Positions 55,036-64,000 of a DNA stretch of 64,000 bases are shown here, one piece after another. The translations under genes and the position numbers were made by a program. The first letter of the stretch is position 1; each line of letters starts with the position of its first letter. The stretch comes from Anisus vortex (taxonomy: Eukaryota; Mollusca; Gastropoda; Planorbidae), in assembly GCA_949126835.1 (NCBI GenBank), contig OX421495.1, positions 22,912,533 through 22,976,532 of the forward strand. The letters run 5' to 3'. The notes beneath the pieces were generated by a model. The model was not told the origin of the DNA. It ran no database searches and was given only the letters and a program-made list of their open reading frames with translations.

Positions 55036-56454
55036 TTACGAAGGCAGAGAATATGGAAACGATACAAGGAAAATCACCAGTGGAAAGCCACGTGTATTGA
55101 AAGATCTAAATACAGAAGACTTATAAAAAAAAGGTAAGTACACTTGGTGAGCAATGAACAATATGAACACTTTTCTATTTTGCAACATAGTTGTGTCACG
55201 TGCGGAACAGCTAATGACGTATTTGATAATATATTTAGGAATGCATAATTACTATTTCCTTTGATTCACATCCCTCTTGGATCCCACAAGGTTGTACAAG
55301 AATTAGTATTTGCAATATATTTGTAGATTTTTATATTTGATTGGCTCGTAGGATGTGAAAGTAAATGTTATTAAAACGTTAGGTATTACTATACCTTAAT
55401 AATTACAAAATACACAATCCTGTTTGAAAATAGTAATCACAATTTATTCCGAACAAGAATGAAGGTATGAATGGAACAGCAAAACAGAATACAGGTATCA
55501 ATGGTGGACGATAAACTTAACCAGTTGAGATTCTTCTAGACCATATCTGGCTGTAATAACATATATATAATAGAGTGGTCAATCACGGTCTTTCCACAAC
55601 AGCGCCCAAACTAGAACTGATCTTACGATCTCCAACCCCGTGCGACGTATGACGCGTTTTAATGCAGTGACGTAGTGTCTAGACAGATATGCACGTTTTT
55701 TTCTTAGTATGGAAAAACATTTTGGGTTAAAGATTTCTTTCGACCTTAATTAGATATTAATAGAGAACCAATATAACTACGGAAATAACACTACTTTCCT
55801 TTACGTAACACTTGACATAGTACATCAGAACAATTGACAAGTCTTAATTAGGCGTGATCTTTTGAACTGGTGAGATCGTGAACTTCCGGTTCTCTTTTAA
55901 ATGTTTCTATTATTTTAGGCATTTCCGTAAACAAAAAAGCATGCTTTTGCTGGTTATTGACAGTTGATTTCAACCTCGACAGCTAATGGTAGTCTTTTAG
56001 AATTATACAAAGGATACAATATTAGTTATGAGGAATCCGTTTTTAACATCAAAAGTGAGTAGGCGATAATTAATACTCAAGTGTTAGTCGCATGTAGCTT
56101 GTTTATAAAATAAATTAGTCAAGAGTTGCGTTTTCTTGGTTATTGAAAAACAAAATTCGTATTCATAAAAACAAATAACAAAAATTATTTTGCATTAAGC
56201 AATAAGTTTGATATTATAAAAAGGTGATTATTCCCTTCTGACTTTCACAATACATTGTTTCTTTTGTAAACATCTTTTGGAAATGAAAGAAACTTTAATC
56301 TCCGACAAATGTTCGTACAACCAGTAACCCAGCACACAGACATGTTTCGAATAAAATGATCGAATTCGACCGGAAATGTTTTTTCTTGTGAACTTTTATG
56401 CATGCATACACGTTAAGACTTGTCAATAAAGGCATAGTCAAGACATAAGAAGAA
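55036..56454. other. Non-coding stretch
   Basis: No coding frame, SINE or tandem repeat recognised. Confidence 0.35.
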
Positions 56455-56464
56455 AATTATAGCA

Positions 56465-56725
56465 TTGGTAAATCCTGAGCGTGAAACAAAGGAACTATAC
56501 AAAATCTTGAACAATAACACGGTTATAAAGAAAGAAAGCCCAATACCTGTAAACAAAACACATTTGAACCTGGCGGTCATGTTTGTCAATTTTTTTCTTG
56601 AAATTTTCTCAACAATTAGAGAAGACCTAATCTCAACACTAAAATACAAGCCTTCAATCAACAGCGTTACCAAACTAAACAATTTTAGAGGTCTGGGGCA
56701 GCAGGAAGTTAAAAACATAGTCTAA
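56465..56725 (+). pseudogene. LINE fragment between endonuclease and RT
   Basis: The 86-residue frame (ERETKELYKILNNN, VNKTHLNLAVMFVNFFLEI, SVTKLNNFRGLGQQEVKNIV) has the pattern of the linker just before the RT of CR1-type LINEs: a helper helix, then DLAxxFxxFF, then the start of the fingers. No RT core follows. Confidence 0.5.
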
Positions 56726-57284
56726 TCTCTATCTCCCCAAGCTTCCACTTTCGAGTATTCTGAGCTTGGGGGAAATGGGTAGTCTTTATTATTGTTATAT
56801 GTTTCCGGTCTTCCATTTGCATCTTTTACGCCTGACAGTCTACAGATTTAACTTCCGGCACAAAAACGGACAACTGGCAACAGTCGTGGGCTTGTTGCAC
56901 TTAGACAGAGGAATAAATGACAATGTAGACAAATTACATTTAGTAGAGTTAAAACAATTTCTTCAAATTATTCTACAAGCTGTTAAGTACAAGACTTCAA
57001 AACATCATTATAATCTTATACTAGAAATAATTTAAAAAATAAAACTTTAATTTGACTAAACTAAAATTAATGTGAATATTAAAACAATATCGTTGCTTGT
57101 AATCTGCTTTGATTTTTTTTTTTATTTGTAAAAGTTTAAGGTTTAAAAAATGTTTACCAGCCTATTTGGATCTACAGGAAAAGAATAAAATGACATTTAA
57201 TAACAGCATGTAATGAATGGACCACTGGAAAAGGCGACAAAAAATACTCTTAAATTTTTTTTCTTTTAAATTATAAACTGTATA
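56726..57284. other. Non-coding stretch
   Basis: Contains short open frames (for example 56766..57035) with no recognisable domain. Confidence 0.35.
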
Positions 57285-57600
57285 ACGGGGACAATGTCTT
57301 GTAAATGTTTCGAGAGGGGACAGTTGAGCACATCCTTTGCAATGAATCCGGTAACCCACTTTCCATTTACATGGACACTACTCCACCGCGTACTCTTAAG
57401 GTCTTACGGACAGCTTCAGTATAAGCTTAGTATACGCACTTGGCTTCTAATGTTTCCGTCATTGCTTTTGTTTTCTTCTTAATGTCAATTTTCCAGTGCC
57501 ACAAAGGAAAACCCAGAATAACAATGCCAGTGTGTCTGACATTGACTGCAAGAGAGCAAACTGTTCTGCAGACTGGCAAATAAAAGAAGAAGAAGAACAA
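57285..57600 (+). pseudogene. Possible LINE C-terminal tail
   Basis: A frame with CKCFERG..VEHILCNESGNP resembles the C-terminal Cys/His cluster of some LINE polymerases, and the segment ends in an AAG/CAA-rich tail at 57583-57610. Weak. Confidence 0.35.
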
Positions 57601-57605
57601 CAACA

Positions 57606-57916
57606 ACAACCAATCCAAAGTACTTCCGTAATATTATCTGTTCAAAGCCACGCCCACACAATACATTTCTTAGTAGGCCCTGTGTAGTAGACTTTTGATT
57701 TAATGACATCATCGCTCATTGGTTCAGAGATTCTCTCACGAGTTGATTTATAAGTATTAGCAAAGTGAAAATAGTGGAAATTAGAATTGAATAGTCTAGA
57801 TGTGCTGATGTCCTTAAGTGGTTTTGCCTATCATCTTTTTTAAACTTGCCATAAGTTTATCAGCGCTGTGTTTAAGTTGTATGATATTGTAGTCAACGTT
57901 CTTTCAATATTCTTTA
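57606..57916 (+). promoter_or_regulatory. Promoter of a second GRL101-like gene, split from its exon by hAT-A
   Basis: Aligns with 35991..36290: aaagtacttccgtaat, then taatgacatcatcg, cattggttcagagattctctcacgagttgattta. The three promoter motifs recur at the same spacing: TGACATCA 57704..57711, ATTGG 57718..57722, TATA-type TTTATAAG 57747..57754. The alignment stops exactly at the hAT-A target duplication and resumes at 63457. Confidence 0.65.
57909..57916. repeat. hAT-A target duplication, left (attcttta)
   Basis: Identical to 63449..63456. Confidence 0.85.
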
Positions 57917-60370
57917 CAGTGGCGTAACCAGGTTTTGACGCTAGGGGGGGGGGCGAACTTTTAGGAAAAAGGCCTCACTTTTAGCAATTTGTCCACATTA
58001 ATAGAAGAACTAAGAATTCGTACGTATCAAGTGTTATAAGAATATCCTGTGCCTCAGGATACACACACTATATAATAGTGCAGTCTTTTTTTAACCAGCC
58101 ACGATTTTTACTAGCAACTATTAGTGATGGGAATTTTTGCAAAATTGATTGCATTTAGGCTACTGCTCTTTTTCGGGATGAACATCTAGTGTCGAAAAGT
58201 ATTTATAGAATCAATGCGAATGCTTCTTTAGGACTGAATTATTCTTCGTTTTAATTTTGAAAGACGAGATAAATCGCCATTATAGACATTTTTAAAGAGA
58301 TTTTAAAAAAATAGAGTTTCAACATTTGTATTTACTGTATCTATGTGTCAATTACAAAACACTGTCTCTATGATACGTTATAGGAACGCTCTATTCTTTT
58401 ATAATTTTTTCCTCTCAGCTATTAAAGCACCACGCCCGACGGTTATATCCTTAACAAACGGAATTTCTTTAAAAAAAAATATATTTCTCTTCTTTTCTTA
58501 TTTCTTTAAATTCTTTTTTTTTTTTTTTTTCGAAGTTCATGTAACCATGTTTTTGATCATTACACGTAGATCTATACGGCCGAGAAGGAGAAAGCCAACG
58601 CGCTTTAAGTCATATTATTACTTTTCGGTGAGTAAACCAGACTTGAACCCCACCATTTTTTTTAGAATGCGAGCGAGCGTACTCTTTTGGGGCTCGGAGA
58701 ACTAACTTTGCTGTGTCCACGCACCACTGATACATCACCATAAAAGTTAGGCACAAAAGGTTGGCCCTTCCTGTCTACTCTAAGTTCCTGCTTATGACCT
58801 GGTATCCACTAGAGAAGGTTTTTTGGCAACCTAAGGCACGTGTGCTAAACTTGGCACGCAGAGAGATCTCCTAGAGGTGTTTTATCATTGATGAAAACAA
58901 AAACTATATTTTTCAGTAATATTTATATTGAGTGAAATCAATTTCACAGCATTTAACTATATGTACTTCCATTTACAAAGGCATATATTAAGATAGATAG
59001 TTGGGCTTTTTCAGAAGCACATCGAAGCACTCAAAGCGGAGTTTCAAGACTTTCAAATTGATTTTTTTTCATACCTAATCAAGCATAACTAGCTTAATCT
59101 TACTACGACCTTCTTAGATGTAGAAACTTTTTTTTATTAAGTGTAGGGATATTGGCGATTTAAAACCTTTAATGAAATGGACATCGAAATGTGCAAAATT
59201 GTTTAAGAGATAAACTCCTTAAGGTTGAATGGACTCCTGTCTAGATTTTTTTTTTTTTTTATTTCGCATACCTGAAAATTTTAAATTACCCTATCAGATT
59301 CAGCTGTGTGTTACTAGAGTTGACAAAAAAAAAAATTATTTCTTTTTTTGCCATAGCAACCATAAAAATGGCCGACAAACAGTTTTATAAAAGTTCTTAT
59401 AACTTTTTTTTACAAAGAAGATAATTTAATTATCTTGTCTGTTATTGCTTTGAATTTATGTTTTCTATCTTTCCATGCATGATTATGCTGATAGCTGCAT
59501 TATTTATAAAATTATGAATTTTCTACTAGGACAGCATAAAAAAATTGCATATTGACGCATGAAAATTCAAAAATAAAAAAGTTCTCAACGAATCTTCAAA
59601 ATCATGCATGGGATTAAAGAAAACATAGTGATAAAGTAAACTGCCAAGTTTTAACCTTGTGCGATAATTATTTACAGAGGAGAATCAAAATAACCAAAGA
59701 AAAATGAGAAAAAAAAATGAGAAAAACCGGAAAAAGAAAGAAAAGTGTGCTCTGAAATGAACTAAACATGCATGTTTGAATGTGTTATATAAGGATTTTG
59801 AAGCTCAAAATCCTGTGTAACAACAGTATTTTATTATTAAAGCAATGGTTAAACTGTCTCAATATATAAAAATCTCAAATACGCTAAAAATATTTTTTAC
59901 GCATAATTAGACAGGTGTCAGTCCTTAATGCAGGAAATGTTTACTTACAACTGTTTAACGTAAACTAATTTTATACCTCTAATAATCAAATCTTGTAATG
60001 AATACCACAATGCTAGTTTATGTAAAGAAATAATAATTAGTCAGTAATGTTTGTTATATTACAAAACATAATTTGTTATGCATCCCTATTGAATCAAATT
60101 TAGAATATTTATTTTAATTAAAGGGAGATAATTAACTAATTTTTTCCGCTAATATTTCTAATATTATGTTTTTTTATTTTAATGTTATAAAAGACTAAAT
60201 GGTCTACAACTTATAACTTTATCAAGATCAAACTGTCAAAAAGTAGTTGAAAATTATATAAATATTATATGACTAATATAATATATTATGTACATTTACT
60301 GAACATTACATTAACTACCCAGTTTATATGATTACTTTGTATCGATTTCTGTAAACGACAATGACATATT

Positions 60371-62737
60371 CAATACCGCTCCTTAACTATTTTCCCAAGA
60401 TCTTGGCTTTTTCGATCCTAACTTGGGATATTGGCTTTTTAACTTGGCTTTTTCTTTCAAGAAAATATTAGCATTATTTTATGTATTTTTGTGTCCAAAA
60501 TGTATTTTGCGAGGCCATTAAAAGTCTAAATGCATATGTCATCTTTACTGCTAGAGCAGATTTGACTAGACTCATGACATAGTGTCACTGTGTGACCATC
60601 GACGGCTCGGTTATATCAGTAACTGTTATATCGTATAAAAACAGTGCTGAGTTGGCTGGAAATTGAGTGAATGGATACGGTGGCAACGAGGATGGGGAAG
60701 GGAGTGTGAAGTGGTGTATAATTAATCTAACCTCACATTTGACAACACAAAAATAATTGATCAGACATCATGGTATACACCCGCCGCAGCCGCCCCTATT
60801 TGCGAGTGAACAGAAGAAATATTCCACATCATATGACTATATAGGTTATTAACACCTCATATGACTAGACTATAAGCTTATTGGTTATAAACTAGAAGAG
60901 GTTGAGACAAAAAAAACAATGCGTGGTGGGAAAGAGAGACAAATACTGTAAATAAGTAGGGAGGGGGCGAAAGGTAGGCAAATAGTATAAAGGGGTGAAG
61001 GGCAACATTTTGCATCGGGAAAATAGTGCACGGTTTGGGGCAATAATAAATCTGGCTTTTTCTGCATTTGTGCATGATTTCACCCTAAACAAAACAATCA
61101 AAAATTGAAACGTAAAAAGAAAACCATAAAATTGAAGTTTTTATTATACTCCCTTTATTTGCAAACTAAGTTTACCATCATGTAATTAAATAATTGATTG
61201 ACTACTGCAAATGAAGCGTACAGAAAAAATATCTGTGTCGCAAATCTCAAAAATATCTCCTTACTCCGTATGAATTGTTCTAAAAATAATCTTAGCGCAT
61301 AATTTTTTTTTTCTAGCTTTGCGCCGAAAAACTATAAAAAGTTTCACAGGCATTTTTAACGCGAAATCAAAATATTTCTTATACATTCCTTTTAAGAAAT
61401 GAATATTGTCATAAGTGTAGTATTATTAAGTTGTTTTAACTGAAAATTTGATAGGATGTATTGTTAGGCGCCACAAATTTGCTGTCCAAATTTCAGCTCG
61501 ATCGGACCACGGGAAGTGGTCGAAAAATCGAAGCCAATTTTTGCACCATTGACGATTGCAGACATTGCAACTTAAAATAAAGGGAGTAACAAGAAAACCG
61601 TAAAAACGAAGTTTTTATTATACTCCCTTTATTTGCAAACTAAGTTAACCATCATGTAATTAAATAGTTGATTGACTACTGCAAATGAAACGTACAGAAA
61701 AAATATCTGTGTCGCAAATCTCAAAAATATCTCCTTACTCCGTATGAATTGTTCTAAAAATAATCTCAGCGCATAATTTTTTTTTTCTAGCTTTGCGCCG
61801 AAAAAGTATAAAAAGTTACATAGGCATTTTTAACGCGAAATCAAAATATTTCTTATACTTTCCTTTTAAGAAATGAATATTGTCATAAGTGTAGTGTTAT
61901 TAAGTCGTTTTAACTGAAAATTTGATAGGATATATTGTTAGTCGGGGCAAGTCTGCTGTCCAAATTTCAGCTCGATCGGACAACGGGAAGTGGTCGAAAA
62001 ATTGAAGCCAATTTTTGCACCACGATTGCAGACATTGCAACTTAAAATAAAGGGAGTAACAAGAAAACCATAAAAACGAAGTTTTTATTATACTCCCTTT
62101 ATTTGCAAACTAAGTTTACCATCATGTAATTAAATAATTGATAGACTACTGCAATTGAAACGTACAGAAAAAATATCTGTGTCGCAAATCTCAAAAATAT
62201 CTCCTTACTCCGTATGAATTGTTCTAAAAATAATCGTAGCGCATAATTTTTTTTTCTTCTAGCTTTGCGCCGAAAAACTATAAAAAGTTGCACAGGCATA
62301 TTTAACGCGAAATTAAAATGTTTCTTATACTTCCCTTTTAAGAAATGAATATTGTCATAAGTGTAGTATTATTAAGTCGTTTTAACTGAAAATTTAATAG
62401 GATGTATTGTTAGGCGCCCCAAATCTGCTGTCCAAATTTCAGCTCGATCGGACCACGGGAAGTGGTCGAAAAATCGAAGCCAATTTTTGCACCACGATTG
62501 ACGATTGCAGACATTGCAACTTAAAATAAAGGGAGTAAATTTTTTTTAAGTTTGTTGGTTTTGGGGACAAAAAAAGGGGGTAGGGGCGGAGATGTGCACA
62601 TGGGTGAAGTTCAAAAAAAAAAGGGTGGGGTAGAGGAAAAATAGGTCACCGAGACCATTTTTACTATAGCTTGGCTTTTCTGGGCTTTTTTTAGGAGCTC
62701 AACTTGGCCTTTCCGAATTTTTAGAGCGGTATCACTG
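60371..62737. mobile_element. hAT-C: third hAT-type element inside hAT-B
   Basis: The right end ...gagcggtatcactg inverts to CAGTGATACCGCTC; the left end is caataccgctc. The 8 bp outside are gacatatt (60363..60370) and gtcatatt (62738..62745), seven of eight identical. Subterminal cttggctttt motifs recur near both ends. It carries the MITE trimer. Confidence 0.6.
61149..62535. repeat. Three tandem mariner-type MITE units
   Basis: Units 61149..61586, 61623..62056 and 62093..62535 (438, 434 and 443 bp) each start CTCCCTTTATTT, end AAATAAAGGGAG and are bounded by TA, as in Stowaway-like Tc1/mariner MITEs. The ~36-bp linkers (taacaagaaaacc..gtttttattata) are the same, giving a period of about 472 bp. 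Units differ by a few percent by eye. No coding capacity. Confidence 0.8.
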
Positions 62738-63448
62738 GTCATATTTGCTCCGTTAGCTTCTAGCTTTAATAAATTAAAGAACTCAGTTAAACTGAGAACA
62801 AAATATTTTCATTAATATTAGCAGGTGATAGATATGTATCTTGACAACTAAATGATAACCTTTACAAAAATAGTTACCATAAATGTTAAAGTTTGGTAAT
62901 ATAATTTTGTATTTGATATAAATGCTAATAAAAAGGATGATAATCACATACACAGTATTTTTTTAAATTAAATATAAAACGCTTTAACGATTTTCTCTAT
63001 AGAGTTCCTTTGCTTTTGGCCTTTGTCTAGTTACGAATTTAAATTACCTACTTGTCTTATAAGAAAACAAGTATAATAGAGCAGGTTGACTTTTAGGCTG
63101 TTGGCACGCTGAATGATTTAGAAATCCTAGCTTGGCACACCATTAGCAAAAGGTTGCCGACCCCTGCACTAGAGTGTGACCTTGACTTCGTATTAAATTA
63201 AACTAAAATTAACTAGATCTAACAAGGTTCATTAATCATATGGTAACAAATTAAAATTGTTGAAATGCAATTTACATTTTTTTTAAATATTAGAAAAAGT
63301 ATAAATTGTGCTTCATTGCTTGTTAAAATTATTACATTATTTTTTCCGAAAAGGCCAATTTTTTCGAAAATGGTCGTAGGGGGAGCGGCTGCCCCCCCCC
63401 CCCCGCCCTGCTTCCCCACCCCCCATCCCCCACCTGGCTACGCTACTG

Positions 63449-63456
63449 ATTCTTTA
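63449..63456. repeat. hAT-A target duplication, right (attcttta)
   Basis: Exact copy of 57909..57916. Confidence 0.85.
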
Positions 63457-63513
63457 CGGATTCATTTTAAAAAATGTGTTTCTATGTCACTGTCATTTTC
63501 TCGTGTTTTGCTG
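63457..63513 (+). pseudogene. Paralogous GRL101-like exon 1 with a broken donor
   Basis: Aligns with 36284..36349. An ATG at 63474 begins MCFYVTVIFSCF, parallel to the signal peptide MKMFFYCILIFGCF of the intact gene, and ends at the same ttttg. The donor, GGTGAGTA in the intact gene, reads GCTGAGTA here, so the essential GT is lost and the frame meets a stop two codons later. With the hAT insertion in its leader, this copy is probably dead. No exon 2 is visible before the window ends. Confidence 0.65.
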
Positions 63514-63624
63514 AGTAAAATAAATTATTTATTTTAGCTATGAATAACGCACGAATCGTCTTCTAGGTTCAGAGAAGATTCAATAAATGAACAAAAGGTG
63601 AGTAATACCATTTTTTTTTTTACT

Positions 63625-63735
63625 GTTGGACGATTGTATGCCATTTGTCTAAGTCCTGCGACGCCCTCTGGGAATCCGCAAGAGACAAGCCGGTCCACTC
63701 CCTGATGTCATCCTCCCACAGGCCCCACGAGAGGG
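63625..63735 (-). pseudogene. LINE 3' fragment, same family as 1407..1876
   Basis: ttggacgattgtatgccatttgtc and gggaatccgcaagagacaagccggtccactccctgatgtcatc match 1470-1550. Confidence 0.7.
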
Positions 63736-64000
63736 GGGTACAGCCGGTACGCCGTACCGGGGCCCATAAGAGCTTAGGGGGCCCATGAATATAAAATTTT
63801 AAAATTAAATTGTCAATTACTCAAGTAATAGCTTTAAAGTCTTTATTATTTGATCTCAGAATAACTGAGATTATGTTAACATATTATTTTATTCCAGATG
63901 TAAGTCATGAATGCCGTAACACTAACGTTAAGAGGAAGTGATACGTAGTAATCATACAAACTGGGTAGTTATTGTAATGTTTTAAAATATACATTTACAT
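63736..64000. other. Non-coding stretch to window end
   Basis: ggccccacgagaggggggtacagccggtacgccgtaccgggg may be the edge of another repeat; the rest is AT-rich. Confidence 0.3.

Larger units (their letters stand above)
58815..63166. mobile_element. hAT-B: second hAT-type element inside hAT-A
   Basis: Flanked by the 8-bp cactagag (58807..58814 and 63167..63174). The right end reads ggttgccgacccctg, which inverts to CAGGGGTCGGCAACC; the left end aaggttttttggcaacc is a diverged version. Subterminal ggcacg / ggcacacc motifs occur on both sides, a common hAT feature. No transposase frame is seen. Confidence 0.7.
57917..63448. mobile_element. hAT-A: outer hAT-type element (5.5 kb with nested insertions)
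   Basis: Starts CAGTGGCGTAACCAGG and ends CCTGGCTACGCTACTG, inverted copies of each other with few mismatches; G-rich and C-rich runs lie just inside. Flanked by 8-bp attcttta. Eight-base duplications and CAG-starting TIRs are diagnostic of hAT. About 1.2 kb remains once nested elements are removed and no transposase is seen, so it is non-autonomous. Confidence 0.8.

Noticed and set aside
55361..55810. Possible solo LTR (TGTTATT...TACGTAACA)
   Set aside because: No matching duplication outside the ends and no second copy in the window.
58343..58705. 120-residue frame with a poly-Phe stretch
   Set aside because: Created by a T run inside hAT-A; no domain.

Overview
The window is AT-rich eukaryotic DNA, dense in repeats. 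It most probably comes from a heterobranch (pulmonate-type) gastropod. The main evidence is one intact gene for a GRL101-like receptor, a GPCR type first described in the pond snail Lymnaea, with a lectin-like/LDLa/LRR ectodomain. The tRNA-headed SINEs, RTE-type LINEs and Gypsy elements fit a mollusc. Species-level assignment is not possible from the sequence. No bacterial operons, rRNA, tRNA genes or CRISPR arrays are visible.

Layout. 1-7.5 kb: LINE 3' fragments, a ~1 kb GGAT/GAAT array, and a 1.2 kb Mutator-like element with long TIRs and a FLYWCH fragment. 7.5-14.8 kb: a SINE split by a complete Gypsy retrotransposon (7658..14691, minus, 5-bp TSD ccatc) with near-identical LTRs. 15.1-18.5 kb: a nearly full-length but frameshifted RTE-type LINE with its TSD. 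19-21.3 kb: LINE and SINE fragments and a 16-bp minisatellite. 21.9-32.8 kb: an old Gypsy-like gag-pro remnant carrying two later insertions, a complete Gypsy element with 1026-bp LTRs (22837..30876, minus) and a 1.2 kb solo LTR (31415..32613). 32.8-35.7 kb: a 23-bp minisatellite-bearing repeat and LINE fragments.

36-41.7 kb holds the only convincing host gene, a two-exon GRL101-like receptor (1181 residues). Exon 1 is a 43-bp piece encoding the signal peptide; the intron holds a 1.6 kb inverted-repeat element. Tandem arrays follow (25 bp x ~45, TA, 45 bp x ~14), then a hAT remnant, then an RTE-type LINE (48383..52304, minus) inserted in a 51-bp array and itself split by a PIF/Harbinger-type MITE. 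At 57.6-63.5 kb there is a second copy of the receptor's promoter and first exon. It is split by a 5.5 kb hAT-type element that contains another hAT-type element, which contains a third, which contains three tandem mariner-type MITE units.

How parts relate. The receptor and the paralogous promoter/exon 1 about 21-27 kb downstream point to a tandem receptor family being broken up by transposons. Both complete Gypsy elements encode integrase before reverse transcriptase, the unusual Gmr1-like order. Most insertions could be dated relative to one another because target duplications or the uninterrupted target sequence can be read directly.
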